A stretch of 53,033 nt of DNA from RGIG5050 sp045636065. GTDB taxonomy: Bacteria > Verrucomicrobiota > Kiritimatiellia > RFP12 > UBA1067. Numbering within the stretch: position 1 is the first letter of the stretch; each line of letters opens with the position of its first letter. A program made the position numbers and the translations under genes. The notes under the pieces were generated by a model. It was given only the letters and a program-made list of their open reading frames with translations. It was not told where the DNA came from and made no database searches. The DNA lies in assembly GCA_045636065.1 (NCBI GenBank), contig JAZTWW010000022.1, positions 1 through 53,033 of the forward strand, read 5' to 3'. Positions 1 through 9,386 of this stretch are shown one piece after another.

Positions 1-125
1 CCCCCGCGCCGCAGCCCTCTGCGCCTCCCAGGGCGACGGGCCGCCGCCCCGAACTTGACGAGAAGAAGCTTAATGACATCCTGTCGGCCATAAACGGCCG
101 CATTGTTGATATCAAGGAAAACTGA
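1..125 (+). CDS. C-terminal fragment of an unknown protein
   Basis: The frame reading codons at positions 3-5 onward is open from the window edge to the TGA at 123-125. The visible tail starts with a proline/alanine-rich stretch and ends in a short charged, possibly helical segment (ELDEKKLNDILSAINGRIV). The start and most of the protein lie outside the window, so no family can be named. It ends 15 bases before the acyl-CoA dehydrogenase start and is probably in the same transcript. Confidence 0.5.
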   Translation, partial: PAPQPSAPPRATGRRPELDEKKLNDILSAINGRIVDIKEN

Positions 126-140
126 GAGAGGTTCACGAAG

Positions 141-2168
141 ATGGCCGAAGAAAACGTTGACCGCCCCATGATGAAGATGCTCCCCGGCGATGAAGTCCGC
201 CAGATAATGTGGGACTTTGCCGACCGCTACGACATCCAGATGGCCATAGCCGGCGCAAGGCAGACAGCAAGGGGCTACGTCGCCCAGCTCGTCGCCAACA
301 ACGAGCGCGCCAACCACGACTGGACACCCGGCAAGTCGGGGCTCTTCGAGCAGTTCGACGCGTGCGGCGTCACGGCGGCGGGCCTCAACGCCGCGTACGG
401 CGGCCTCTTCGAAGGCCCCCGCAACCTGGCGCTCACGCTTCTTAGCTACGAAGTTAGCTGGGTGGACCAGGGCGCCGCAACGACGAGCTTCGTGAACGAC
501 CTCGCCATGGGCCCGATCGCCGAACTCGGCACCGAGGAGCAGAAGGCGAAGTACATGGGCCTTTGCGCGCCCGGCAATCCAAGCGGAAAGACGTGGCGCG
601 GAAGCTTCGCCCTCACGGAGCCTCTTCCCTACGTCGGCGTCGATACGGGCGTTCTCTGCGGGCGCGTCTCGGTGGCGGAGTGGAAGGACGGCGAGGAGCC
701 GATGATCCGCGTCGAGAAGCGCGGCAGGTTCATAACGAACATCGCCGTATGCGACTACATCACAATCGCCGCCAACAGCGGCGACGACAGGATCAAGGGC
801 TCCTGCATGATCATCGTCGAGGCGACCGACCCCGGCAAGTTCGACCGCGGCGCGCAGACGAAGAAGCTCGTCCACCAGCTTTCCAACACGGGCGATCCCG
901 TTATCGATGTCGTCGTCCCCGCAAGCCGCATCGTCGGCGGATACACGATCAAGGACGGAATGATAGTCCCCAACCTCGGCCACAGCGAGATAATCGCGCA
1001 GGTCTTCTCCAAGACGCGCGTCGCCGTCGGCATAATGGGCGCGGGCGCGCTCATGAGCTCGATCGAGCCCGTCATCCGCTACCAGAGGACGCGCTTCAGG
1101 GGCGCGGCTGGCGTCGAGGAGACGAGCCCCAGGTACATCCAGGGCCTCCAGATGAAGGAGGACGCGACCGAGCGCCTTGCGGACGTCTGGGCGACGGCCG
1201 AGGCCGCCGCATCCGTCGGCTTCGACGTGGCGCGCCGCTTCGACGAGCTTGAAGCCATACAGGACGAGGCCAAGGCCAAGCTCGGCAAGGGCCGCGAGAT
1301 GCTGAAGAACATGAAGGCCCCGATGGATACGGCCGCGAAGATGCTTCTCGCGGGCGAAGATCCGCTTTCGAGCGACGACGTGACGGTAAAGTACGTCTAT
1401 CTCCAGGCCCTCACGAACATCCTCTGCCCCGTCACCAAGCTCTGGGACACGGGCCACGGCGCGAACGTCCTCAGGGAGGCGGTGAGCCTCATGGGCGGAT
1501 ACGGCATCACCGAGGACTGCCCCGGCTTCCTCTTCTACAAGTGGACCGACACGCAGCTCGCGGCCACGTACGAGGGCCCCGAGGTGGTGCAGCGCCGCCA
1601 GATATCCGAAACGATGTCGAACCCCGTCTTCCTCGCGCAGGTGGAGGCGTGGGAGCGCGAGCTCGAGGCCTGCCCGCGCGCCGCGGAGAACGGCGCCAGG
1701 GCGCTCGCCGCCGCGCTCCGCCTCTGGCGCTGGACGCAGTCGTTCGTCAAGACGGCAAAGGATCCCCTCGGGCGCAAGCTCGGCCAGAGCCAGAGGCACG
1801 GGGTCGCGTATCCGCTCTCGGACGCGCTCGCGGGGCTTATGGCCGCGAGGAGCCTCTATGCCGACGTGAAGCGCCTTGCAAAGCGCGGCATGGAGAATCC
1901 CGTCGTCGCTGAGGACTTCGAAGGCACGCTCAACACCTTCAACGACCTTCTCGGCACGGTCGTCGCCGATGTGGCCGGTGAAGCGGCGAAGGCGGCCTCC
2001 GGAATCGTGTACGGATTCTCGGCCTCGACGCCCGAAGAGAGGGCGGCGTTCGCCGGTTTGAGGAATGCCCTTGACGAGGCTCTTGCGGGGACGCGCCTTG
2101 CCAAGGACCGCGTCGCAAAGGCGCTTACGTCCGTCATGATCCCCGAGGCCCTAGACTATCCGATGTGA
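141..2168 (+). CDS. Large acyl-CoA dehydrogenase family protein (FadE5-like)
   Basis: This predicted FAD flavoenzyme would introduce an alpha-beta double bond into an acyl-CoA and pass electrons to ETF. Its 675 residues are much longer than the roughly 380 of short acyl-CoA dehydrogenases. This fits the subgroup with an extra C-terminal helical domain, here after about residue 490. The C-terminal core shows LMGGYGITED and then TYEGPEVVQRR, where Glu478 sits in the YEG position of the catalytic base of medium-chain-type enzymes. A GAGAGG ribosome site at 126-131 supports the ATG at 141. It is followed after one base by an OFA-type transporter, which suggests that substrate uptake and oxidation are coupled. 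The acyl chain cannot be told from sequence, and no etfAB lies nearby. Confidence 0.85.
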   Translation: MAEENVDRPMMKMLPGDEVRQIMWDFADRYDIQMAIAGARQTARGYVAQLVANNERANHDWTPGKSGLFEQFDACGVTAAGLNAAYGGLFEGPRNLALTLLSYEVSWVDQGAATTSFVNDLAMGPIAELGTEEQKAKYMGLCAPGNPSGKTWRGSFALTEPLPYVGVDTGVLCGRVSVAEWKDGEEPMIRVEKRGRFITNIAVCDYITIAANSGDDRIKGSCMIIVEATDPGKFDRGAQTKKLVHQLSNTGDPVIDVVVPASRIVGGYTIKDGMIVPNLGHSEIIAQVFSKTRVAVGIMGAGALMSSIEPVIRYQRTRFRGAAGVEETSPRYIQGLQMKEDATERLADVWATAEAAASVGFDVARRFDELEAIQDEAKAKLGKGREMLKNMKAPMDTAAKMLLAGEDPLSSDDVTVKYVYLQALTNILCPVTKLWDTGHGANVLREAVSLMGGYGITEDCPGFLFYKWTDTQLAATYEGPEVVQRRQISETMSNPVFLAQVEAWERELEACPRAAENGARALAAALRLWRWTQSFVKTAKDPLGRKLGQSQRHGVAYPLSDALAGLMAARSLYADVKRLAKRGMENPVVAEDFEGTLNTFNDLLGTVVADVAGEAAKAASGIVYGFSASTPEERAAFAGLRNALDEALAGTRLAKDRVAKALTSVMIPEALDYPM

Positions 2169-2169
2169 C

Positions 2170-3420
2170 ATGAAAAACTCAATAGGTCTTGCGCGCGTGG
2201 TGCGCGCCGTCGTGCCGGCATTCCTTCTGGCGATCTCCGTCGGACAGATCTATGCGTTCACCGTATTCTCCGACCCGATAGCGCAGCGGTTCACGGCCTC
2301 CCCCGAGGAGGCACTGGCGCTGCGCGCCAAGGTGCAGTTCGCCTTTTCGCTCGGGATATTCTTCCTCGGCATGGGAGCCGCCTTCTTCGGGAAGATCGTC
2401 GAGAAGAGCATCAGGGTGTCGACTCTCGTGGGAACGGGACTCTTCCTCTCAGGCCTTCTCGTGACGGCGCTAGGGGTGGAGCTAAAGTCCCTTTCCCTCA
2501 TATACCTGGGCTACGGCTTTCTTCTGGGGACAGGCACCGGAATCATATACATCTCGCCCGTCAAGACGATGATGATGTGGTTCCCTGACGCAAAGGCGAT
2601 CGCGGCCGCGGTTCCCATAATCTCCTTCGGCCTCGGCTCCTCGCTCTGCACGCTCCTCTACGAGGGGTTCGGCTTCACAACGAGGCTCATGACATTCAGG
2701 TTCGAGGGCTTCCACATCTTCAGCATCGAGAAGGTGTTCGTGGCCCTTGCGATATTCTACGCCGTTCCGATGGCGGTGTCGTCGTTCCTCCTCAAGAAGC
2801 CCAAGGTGCAGCAGATGACGTTCGCCCACGACATGCCGGGCATCGAGTTCTCGTACGTGAAGCTCGCGAAGAACACGTACTTCCTTAGGGTGTGGCTCTT
2901 CATGTTCCTCAACATCTCCTGCGGCCTCTGCCTCATTCCGCTCGCCAAGCAGCTGATGGGCACGGTCGGCTCGTACTCCGAAGGGTTCGTGACGCTTGTT
3001 CTGACCCTGATGGGCCTCATGAACGGCGCCGGGCGCTTCCTCTTCGCGTGGTGGAGCGACAGGCTTTCAAGGCGCGTCAACATCCTTCTTATAATCCTTG
3101 CGATCTCCGCGGGCGTGATGTTCGTCTCCTATGTTCCCGTGCTCCTCGCGGCGGCGCTTATCGTGATCCCCGCCTGCTACGGCGCGGGCTTCTCCGTTCT
3201 TCCCGCCGTCCTTGCGGACCACTACGGGATGACGAACATCTCCAAGATCCACGGCGCGGCGCTTTCGGCGTGGGGCGTCGCGGGCCTGGTCGGCAACCAG
3301 GTGGCGCTGCCCGTATTCAAGAAATGGGGCCTCGCCGGAATCGCCACGCTGCTCGTGGCCGGCTACGCCATCAACGCGCTCAACGCGTGGACGCTGAGGC
3401 GCGAGCGCTTCGAAGGGTAG
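2170..3420 (+). CDS. MFS transporter, oxalate/formate antiporter (OFA) family
   Basis: A 416-residue inner-membrane protein with about twelve hydrophobic segments. The first begins near residue 12, and it contains GQIYAFTVFSDPI and a segment GYGFLLGTGTGIIYISPV typical of the OFA family of carboxylate antiporters or uniporters. Family members move small organic anions such as oxalate, formate, lactate or pyruvate. The substrate here is unknown. The start ATG is one base after the stop of the acyl-CoA dehydrogenase gene, so the two are almost certainly co-transcribed and translationally coupled. The final residues are charged and probably cytoplasmic. Confidence 0.88.
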   Translation: MKNSIGLARVVRAVVPAFLLAISVGQIYAFTVFSDPIAQRFTASPEEALALRAKVQFAFSLGIFFLGMGAAFFGKIVEKSIRVSTLVGTGLFLSGLLVTALGVELKSLSLIYLGYGFLLGTGTGIIYISPVKTMMMWFPDAKAIAAAVPIISFGLGSSLCTLLYEGFGFTTRLMTFRFEGFHIFSIEKVFVALAIFYAVPMAVSSFLLKKPKVQQMTFAHDMPGIEFSYVKLAKNTYFLRVWLFMFLNISCGLCLIPLAKQLMGTVGSYSEGFVTLVLTLMGLMNGAGRFLFAWWSDRLSRRVNILLIILAISAGVMFVSYVPVLLAAALIVIPACYGAGFSVLPAVLADHYGMTNISKIHGAALSAWGVAGLVGNQVALPVFKKWGLAGIATLLVAGYAINALNAWTLRRERFEG

Positions 3421-3429
3421 GCTTCGCAT

Positions 3430-4812
3430 ATGGCGCTTGAAGAGAGATTCCTTGAGAAGCTGATGGACCGGAGGCGCTTCGGAATGCGCCCCGGTCTTGA
3501 AACGTCCCGTGCGCTCCTGGCTGAGCTCGGAAATCCCCACGAGGGGCTCAAGTACATCCACGTGGCAGGCACGAACGGAAAGGGCGCGACGTGCGCGATC
3601 CTCGATTCCGTCCTCCGCGCGGCGGGGTACACGACGGGCCGCTATACGAGCCCCCATCTTGTCAGCATCTCCGAGCGCTTCTTCCTCAACGGCGCGCCCA
3701 TGCCGCGCGTCATGCTGGACGCGGCGGCCGACACCGTCTTCCCCGCGGTCGAGAAGCTCGAGCGCGAGCGCGGAATGGAAGTCACCTTCTTCGAGTGCCT
3801 CACGGCCATAGCATTCGTCCTTTTCAAACGCAGCTCGCCCGATGTGATAATCCTCGAAACGGGGCTTGGCGGCCGCCTTGACGCGACAAACGTCATAAGG
3901 GGCGAAGATGTCCTTGCAAGCGTCATAACGCGCATCGGCCTCGACCACTGCGACTGGCTCGGAACGACGCACGCGGCTATCGCCGAGGAGAAGGCGGGCA
4001 TAATAAAGCCCGGGCGCCCCGTCATCGCGGCCCCGATGCCGCCCGCCGCGCGCGAGACCATAGCGCGCATCGCGAGCCTCAACGGAAGCGCGTTCGTGGA
4101 TGCCGAGGAGTGCGTCAGCTTCAAGGGCGCGAGGCCTTTGCAGATCACGACGGCCATGCGCAACCTCCCGCCGGTCGAGTTCGCGCTTTTCGGCGGCTTC
4201 CAGATAGAGAACGCCATGACCGCCGTGGCGACGCTCGACGTCCTCGAGCGCAGCTGCGGCATGAACATACACGATTTCGCCGTCGTCAGGGGCCTTGAAA
4301 CGGTCGTTTGGCCGGGTCGCTGCCAGAAGGTCGAATACGAGGGCGTGACGTTCGTCATAGACGGCGCGCACAACCCCTGCGGCGCGATGGCGCTCAAGGA
4401 GTCGATCCGCTACGCGAAGCTCCCGGAGCCTGTCGCGATAATAGCTGGCTTCTGCGGCGACAAGGACGTTCTCGCGCACTTGAGGACGATGAGCGCGATA
4501 GCGACGACCGGCTGGGCCGTCCCCATCCACAACGCGAGGACTCTCGATTCGCAGACCGTCGCCGAGCGCATGCACATGGCGGGCTTCACCCGCACGAAGG
4601 CGTGCGCCAACCTTGACGAGGCGCTTGCATCCGCCGTAGCGTGGGCGCACGATACTTGGGGTACGGTCGTCATATGCGGCTCGCTCTTCCTGGCGGCCGA
4701 GGCGCTCGTCAAGCTGAAGGCGTTCCCGTGGCCGTACGAGCACGAGGACCAGAACGAGCTGTCGATCCACGACGGCGAGGGCGCGCCTGGCGGATCAAAG
4801 GAGGGAAGATGA
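3430..4812 (+). CDS. folC: Folylpolyglutamate synthase / dihydrofolate synthase FolC
   Basis: An ATP-dependent Mur-ligase-fold enzyme that joins glutamate to dihydropteroate and extends polyglutamate tails on folates. The P-loop is HVAGTNGKGAT, with Lys51 in the Walker lysine position. It is followed by the family signature YTSPHLVSISERF and by the metal-site motif ETGLGGRLDATN. IDGAHNPCGA marks the C-terminal Mur ligase domain. The length of 460 residues is usual for FolC. The stop overlaps the start of the next gene (ATGA), indicating coupling. Folate supply links functionally to the formyl-THF-dependent PurH-type gene 2.2 kb downstream. Confidence 0.93.
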   Translation: MALEERFLEKLMDRRRFGMRPGLETSRALLAELGNPHEGLKYIHVAGTNGKGATCAILDSVLRAAGYTTGRYTSPHLVSISERFFLNGAPMPRVMLDAAADTVFPAVEKLERERGMEVTFFECLTAIAFVLFKRSSPDVIILETGLGGRLDATNVIRGEDVLASVITRIGLDHCDWLGTTHAAIAEEKAGIIKPGRPVIAAPMPPAARETIARIASLNGSAFVDAEECVSFKGARPLQITTAMRNLPPVEFALFGGFQIENAMTAVATLDVLERSCGMNIHDFAVVRGLETVVWPGRCQKVEYEGVTFVIDGAHNPCGAMALKESIRYAKLPEPVAIIAGFCGDKDVLAHLRTMSAIATTGWAVPIHNARTLDSQTVAERMHMAGFTRTKACANLDEALASAVAWAHDTWGTVVICGSLFLAAEALVKLKAFPWPYEHEDQNELSIHDGEGAPGGSKEGR

Positions 4813-6344
4813 AGAAGTTTCTCAAAAGGCTTTTCTGGACCGTCGTCATGGTCGCGGCCGTCGGGGGATACCTGTTCTCCATACCCGTGATGACGGAAAA
4901 GCTCGACCACGACTGGAAGTACTTCCAGATGGACACCAAGCGCACGTTCCCCCGCTTCCTCAAGCTTTCGGCGCTTTCATACGCATATCCGACGTGCTGG
5001 AGCAGGCCGAAGAGCGTCTGGATACGCCTCGCCACGAAGGACTACGCCTTCTCCGGCGGCACGCCCTACCGCGTGGAGGAGACGAACGGCGTAACGCGCG
5101 CCTACTACCGCGACGAGGACTATCTCGGAGATGTCGTCACCGAGGACGGATGGCCCGTAAAGCTTGGAGACCGCTTCAAGGCGACGAGGCTCTTGAAGAC
5201 GCTCATCCCCGCAGTCGAAGGGGAGAAGATGTGCAAGGTGCTTGACGCGCGCGTCCTTCCGGCAAGCCGCTTCAAGCGCATACTCGAGGAGTACTCCACA
5301 CGCCACGGCGGCTGGAGGCTCTGGTGCATAGGCGAGAAGGACTACATCCTGACGCCCCCCGTCCTGAGGACCGCCGACTTCTACATCGACGCGTTCAAGG
5401 ACGATGCGATCTTCTCGGGATTCGTCGCGGCGGGCATACTCTCGCCTGCCGACCTCTTCGCTTCGTACATAGGAACGGACTATGACGTTATGCCGGCCTT
5501 GGCGAACGTGGAATCGCGAGGCGCCTTCATGGGAGTCGTCGATACGCTCAAGCTTCCGTTCTCGAAGGACGGCGAGCTTGGCATCCGCGCCACGGACTTC
5601 ACGTCCGACCCGCCGCCGCCAATCAAGTGGCTTGTCCCAGGCTCCATCGCCGACGAGGATTTCGCGCTTTTCACGAACAGGATCGAAACCGCCCGCGCGG
5701 CGCGCGTCACGGCCCTCAAGGGCTTTCTCGCGCGCGAATCGGGCGAGGCCGACAAGGCGGTTGAGCTTTTCGCCGAAGCCGCGAAGACCCCGTGCGGCGA
5801 TCCGCTCCTCCAGAACCTCGCGGACATGCTCGACCTGGAAGGCCGCCGCTATCTTGCGATCGGCAACGCCAACGCCGCGATGATGTGCTACGAGAACAGG
5901 AGCGCGATATTCCCCTCCGACATCGCGACGATACACAATTTCGGGATATGCCTCAAGAAGGGCGGCCATCCCGAGGACGCCGCGAAGGTCTTCCTGCAGG
6001 CGGTCGTCCTCGATCCGGAAAACGACGCGCACAGGCTTGAACTCGTCGAGACGGCCGCGGCCGCCGGAAAGATCGCGCTTGCGTGCCGCGAGCTCGACGT
6101 CCTCATAGGCCGCCATCCGGACGATCCGTCGCTCAAGCTGAGGGCGGCCCGTCTCTGGTGCCGCGCGGACAACTCCGCGCGCGACAACGCAAGGGCCGTC
6201 TCGCTCGCGGAGGCGGCCGTCAGTCAGACGGAAGGGAAGGACAAGGCCTTCCTCCTCGGGCTTGCAGACGTATACATCGAAACAGGCGATGCCGTCAAGG
6301 GCGTCAACCTGAAGCGCTCTTTGCGCACGGGCGCCGGCGAATGA
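4809..6344 (+). CDS. Membrane-anchored tetratricopeptide repeat protein
   Basis: A 511-residue protein starting at the ATG that overlaps the folC stop. A frame open further upstream is a shadow of folC. Residues 1-25 form a basic stretch plus one hydrophobic segment, an uncleaved signal anchor, so the rest is probably periplasmic. The middle part (about residues 30-300) matches no family I recognise. The C-terminal third (about 300-500) is alanine-rich and helical with TPR-like spacing, for example around residues 315-345 and 375-410. TPRs usually mediate protein-protein contacts. The partner is not evident from the neighbours, a folate enzyme and a lipoprotein. Confidence 0.7.
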   Translation: MKKFLKRLFWTVVMVAAVGGYLFSIPVMTEKLDHDWKYFQMDTKRTFPRFLKLSALSYAYPTCWSRPKSVWIRLATKDYAFSGGTPYRVEETNGVTRAYYRDEDYLGDVVTEDGWPVKLGDRFKATRLLKTLIPAVEGEKMCKVLDARVLPASRFKRILEEYSTRHGGWRLWCIGEKDYILTPPVLRTADFYIDAFKDDAIFSGFVAAGILSPADLFASYIGTDYDVMPALANVESRGAFMGVVDTLKLPFSKDGELGIRATDFTSDPPPPIKWLVPGSIADEDFALFTNRIETARAARVTALKGFLARESGEADKAVELFAEAAKTPCGDPLLQNLADMLDLEGRRYLAIGNANAAMMCYENRSAIFPSDIATIHNFGICLKKGGHPEDAAKVFLQAVVLDPENDAHRLELVETAAAAGKIALACRELDVLIGRHPDDPSLKLRAARLWCRADNSARDNARAVSLAEAAVSQTEGKDKAFLLGLADVYIETGDAVKGVNLKRSLRTGAGE

Positions 6345-6363
6345 ATGTCTTGAAAGGAGCAAC

Positions 6364-7044
6364 ATGAAAAACACAGCAAGATCACTGGCGGCCGCGCTTG
6401 CGCTTCTCGCAGGCGGGTGCTTCACGTTGAGCGAAAAGGAATTTCCGCAGATCGAGCAGACGCGCACCGAGAGCGGGATGGTGGTGGCCCTTGAAGGGTT
6501 CGAGGCGGAGTTCGTGAACTATATGCCCATCTGGACGACGGAGTCGGGCTTCGTGTCCGGAACGGGGAGGCGCGGCGCTGGCGGCGGTATGTACACGGCG
6601 AACGCGACGACGTACATCCCCCGCATCAACAGGACGACCGCATTCATCGAAAGGGCCCGCTCGAACTTCGAGAGGGCGGGGTTCGTTTTAAGGGCGGCAC
6701 CCGCGCAGTATACGGTGAAGGTCGTCTTCGCGGGCCCGGACGAAATCCCCTCGCATGATCTCAAGAGCGGCGCGGTGTTCGGGCTTTCGATCTTCTCCGC
6801 GTCTTTCGAACGCGTCCGCTACAGGGCTGAGCTTTCGATCTACGAGAACGCCACCGGCAGGATGGTTCACGGCGAGACGCTTGAGCAGGAATACTACGCC
6901 AGCGGCTGGAGCCCGATCCCGATCTTCGGGATACTCGACTTCGAGAAGACCGATTCCAGGTACATGAAGAGCTGGTGCTTCGCGGCGCTGACCGACAGGG
7001 CCACCGCCGCCGCGACGGCATATCTCGCTTCACTTGCGCAATGA
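6364..7044 (+). CDS. Putative lipoprotein of unknown function
   Basis: A 226-residue protein with a short basic N-terminus, a hydrophobic core and a lipobox-like LAGGC ending at Cys19, so it is probably lipidated and held in the inner or outer membrane. A clear ribosome site (AAAGGAG at 6353-6359) supports the ATG at 6364. The mature part has a glycine-rich stretch near residues 70-78 and alternating beta-type segments. It ends in an alanine-rich helix. I do not recognise the family. It lies between the TPR protein and the AICAR transformylase, with short gaps. Confidence 0.65.
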   Translation: MKNTARSLAAALALLAGGCFTLSEKEFPQIEQTRTESGMVVALEGFEAEFVNYMPIWTTESGFVSGTGRRGAGGGMYTANATTYIPRINRTTAFIERARSNFERAGFVLRAAPAQYTVKVVFAGPDEIPSHDLKSGAVFGLSIFSASFERVRYRAELSIYENATGRMVHGETLEQEYYASGWSPIPIFGILDFEKTDSRYMKSWCFAALTDRATAAATAYLASLAQ

Positions 7045-7057
7045 CGGGGAGGGAAAG

Positions 7058-8356
7058 ATGAAAGACTACAAACAGGCGTACAAGACCATCGTCGACGAGC
7101 ACTTCGCCCCGAGGATGGAGATTTCGTTCATCGACGGCGACAACCGCGAGACGCTTTCCTACGAAAAGGTCCTCTGGGACATCGCGGGCGAGCGCAAGGG
7201 CCTGAGGTACGGCGAGAACCCCGGCCAGGAGGCCGCCCTCTACAGGCTCGTCGGCGGGAATCTTACGCTCGGCAAGGTGGAGCTTCTCGAGGCGGGCCGT
7301 CCGCTTGCGAGCGCGGCCGAGCTTCTCCAGAGCGGCAAGCATCCGGGAAAGACGAACATCACCGATGCCGACAACGCCCTCAACATCCTCAGGTATCTGA
7401 TGGAAAAGCCGTGCGCCGTCATCGTCAAGCACAACAATCCCTGCGGCGTCGCCTACGGCTCGACGATCGCAGAGGCGTACTTCAGGGCCAACAAGGCCGA
7501 CCGTCTCGCGGCGTTCGGCGGATGCATCGCCTTGAACCGCACGTGCGATCTTGAGACGGCGAAGCTCATAGCGCAGAACTACGCGGAGGTCGTCGTGGCC
7601 CCCGATTTCGGCGAAGGCGTACTTGAACTTTTCGCCACCAAGAAGAACCTCCGCGTCATGAGGATCGGCGACATCGCAAGGCTCCAGAGCTGGGTCGCCA
7701 AGCGCGTCATCGATTTCAAGAGCCTTATAGACGGCGGCATCGTCGCCCAGGCGTCGTTCTCCGCAGAGGCCCGCCGCCCTGAGGACTTCCAGCTCGCCGA
7801 GGCGACGCGCAAGATCGTCGATCCCGCCACAAAGGCGGAGGAGATCCGCACGTACCGCATAAACCGCGCCCCGACGGCGAAGGAGTTCGAGGACATCGTC
7901 TTCGGCTGGCTCGTGGAGGCGGGCGTCACGTCCAATTCCGTCCTCTACGTGAAGGACGGCGTCACGGTCGGCATCGGCACCGGCGAGCAGGACCGCGTGG
8001 GCGTCGCCGAGATAGCCCGCGACAAGGCGTACACCAAGTACGCGGACTGGCTTTCGTGGGAGCGTTTCGGCAAGCCGTACAACGACCTCAAGCTCGCCTT
8101 CGGCGAGGAGGAGGGCGGCAGGCGGCAGGCCGCGCTCATGGAGGAGACGCGCGCAAACCGCGCTGGGCTTCCCGGCTCCACCATGGTGAGCGATGCGTTC
8201 TTCCCGTTCCGCGACGGCGCGGAGGTCGGCATCCGCGAGGGCGTGACGGCGATCGTCCAGCCTGGCGGGGCGATCCGCGACTGGGACGTCATCGACCTCT
8301 GCAACGAAAAGGGCGTGGCGATGGTCTTCACCGGCCAGCGCTCCTTCAGGCACTGA
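7058..8356 (+). CDS. purH: Stand-alone AICAR formyltransferase (PurH C-terminal half)
   Basis: This enzyme transfers a formyl group from 10-formyl-THF to AICAR in late purine synthesis. The 432-residue protein has RYGENPGQEAALYR near residue 50, the catalytic KHNNPCGVA with Lys124 and His125, STMVSDAFFPF, and the family C-terminus RSFRH. Usual PurH proteins (about 520 residues) start with a roughly 200-residue MGS-like IMP cyclohydrolase domain, which is absent here. Only about 45 residues precede the transformylase. GGGGAGGG at 7046-7053 supports the ATG at 7058 rather than an upstream TTG at 7034. IMP cyclohydrolase must be encoded elsewhere, as another PurH piece or a PurO-type enzyme. Confidence 0.9.
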   Translation: MKDYKQAYKTIVDEHFAPRMEISFIDGDNRETLSYEKVLWDIAGERKGLRYGENPGQEAALYRLVGGNLTLGKVELLEAGRPLASAAELLQSGKHPGKTNITDADNALNILRYLMEKPCAVIVKHNNPCGVAYGSTIAEAYFRANKADRLAAFGGCIALNRTCDLETAKLIAQNYAEVVVAPDFGEGVLELFATKKNLRVMRIGDIARLQSWVAKRVIDFKSLIDGGIVAQASFSAEARRPEDFQLAEATRKIVDPATKAEEIRTYRINRAPTAKEFEDIVFGWLVEAGVTSNSVLYVKDGVTVGIGTGEQDRVGVAEIARDKAYTKYADWLSWERFGKPYNDLKLAFGEEEGGRRQAALMEETRANRAGLPGSTMVSDAFFPFRDGAEVGIREGVTAIVQPGGAIRDWDVIDLCNEKGVAMVFTGQRSFRH

Positions 8357-8359
8357 CGC

Positions 8360-8388
8360 TTGCGCCGAACGCGCGGAAATGGTAAAAT
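8360..8388 (+). promoter_or_regulatory. Promoter for gpsA, probably leaderless
   Basis: A -35 TTGCGC (8360-8365) and an extended -10 TGG-TAAAAT (hexamer 8383-8388) are separated by exactly 17 bases. Only six bases lie between the -10 and the gpsA ATG at 8395, so transcription should start at or next to the A of the ATG. No Shine-Dalgarno sequence fits between them. Confidence 0.65.
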
Positions 8389-8394
8389 AAGCCC

Positions 8395-9381
8395 ATGAAG
8401 ATTACAGTCATTGGTGATGGCGGCTGGGGTACGGCGAACGCGATGCTTCTCGCCGGCTACGGCCACGAGGTGACGGTCTGGGGCCCGTTCCCGGACTACA
8501 TCGAGGAGGTGGCGAGAACGCACCTCAACCCGCGCTACCTCAAAGGCGTGGCGATCCCCGAGTCGATACGCTGGACGGCCGGCCGCGCCGAGGCGGTCAA
8601 GGGTGCGGAGGTGGTCGTTCTCGCGAGTCCCTCCAAGTTCTTCTCGCAGGTGTGCGAAAGCTTCAAGGGCCTCATCGGCGAGGACATGCTGACGGTGTCG
8701 CTCACTAAGGGCCTCTGCGAGCGTACGAACGCAAGGATGAGCGAGCTTGCCGCGGGGATCCTCGGCTTGAAGCGCATAGTCGTTCTGAGCGGCCCCACGC
8801 ACGCAGAGGAGGTGAGCCGCGGAATCCCGACGACGATCGTCGCTGCAAGCACCGACCAGGACGCCGCGATGGCCGTGCAGCGCATATGGTCGGGGCCTCT
8901 TTTTAGGGTGTACACGAGCGACGACCCCGTGGGCGTGGAGATCGGCGGCGCGGTCAAGAACGTGATCGCGATAGCCGTCGGCGCGAGCGACGGTCTCGGC
9001 TTCGGCGACAACACGAGGGCCGCTCTCATAACGCGCGGGCTTGCCGAGATCGCAAGGTTCGCCAAGGCATACGGCGCAAAGCCGCAGACGGTCTACGGCC
9101 TTAGCGGTGTCGGGGATCTCATCGTCACCTGTACGAGCGTCCATAGCCGTAACCACTATGTCGGCGAGCGCCTCGGCAAGGGCATGAAGATGGAGGACAT
9201 CCTCTCCGGGATGCAGATGGTGGCAGAGGGCGTCTGGAACGCGAAGGTCATCCGCGCGCTCGCCGCGAGGCTGGGGGTCGAGATGCCGATCACCGACATC
9301 GTCTACCGCCTCTGCTACGAGGGCTTCCCCGCGGCCGATGCGATAGGCGCTCTCATGAACCGTTCGATGAAAAGCGAGTGA
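8395..9381 (+). CDS. gpsA: NAD(P)+-dependent glycerol-3-phosphate dehydrogenase GpsA
   Basis: A cytoplasmic enzyme that reduces dihydroxyacetone phosphate to sn-glycerol 3-phosphate for phospholipid synthesis. The Rossmann motif VIGDGGWGTA is at residues 5-14. GPTHAEEV in the middle and VKNVIAIAVGASDGL with the catalytic lysine follow. DNTRAALITRG is the substrate-binding signature. The length of 328 residues is normal. It has its own promoter whose -10 lies six bases before the ATG, so the transcript is probably leaderless. The stop overlaps an in-frame GTG of the next gene, and the better ATG of that gene follows six bases later. Confidence 0.94.
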   Translation: MKITVIGDGGWGTANAMLLAGYGHEVTVWGPFPDYIEEVARTHLNPRYLKGVAIPESIRWTAGRAEAVKGAEVVVLASPSKFFSQVCESFKGLIGEDMLTVSLTKGLCERTNARMSELAAGILGLKRIVVLSGPTHAEEVSRGIPTTIVAASTDQDAAMAVQRIWSGPLFRVYTSDDPVGVEIGGAVKNVIAIAVGASDGLGFGDNTRAALITRGLAEIARFAKAYGAKPQTVYGLSGVGDLIVTCTSVHSRNHYVGERLGKGMKMEDILSGMQMVAEGVWNAKVIRALAARLGVEMPITDIVYRLCYEGFPAADAIGALMNRSMKSE

Positions 9382-9386
9382 CGCAC

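Noticed and set aside
3067..4770. A 567-codon minus-strand frame across folC
   Set aside because: It has no domain and no ribosome site, and its composition mirrors the folC reading frame.
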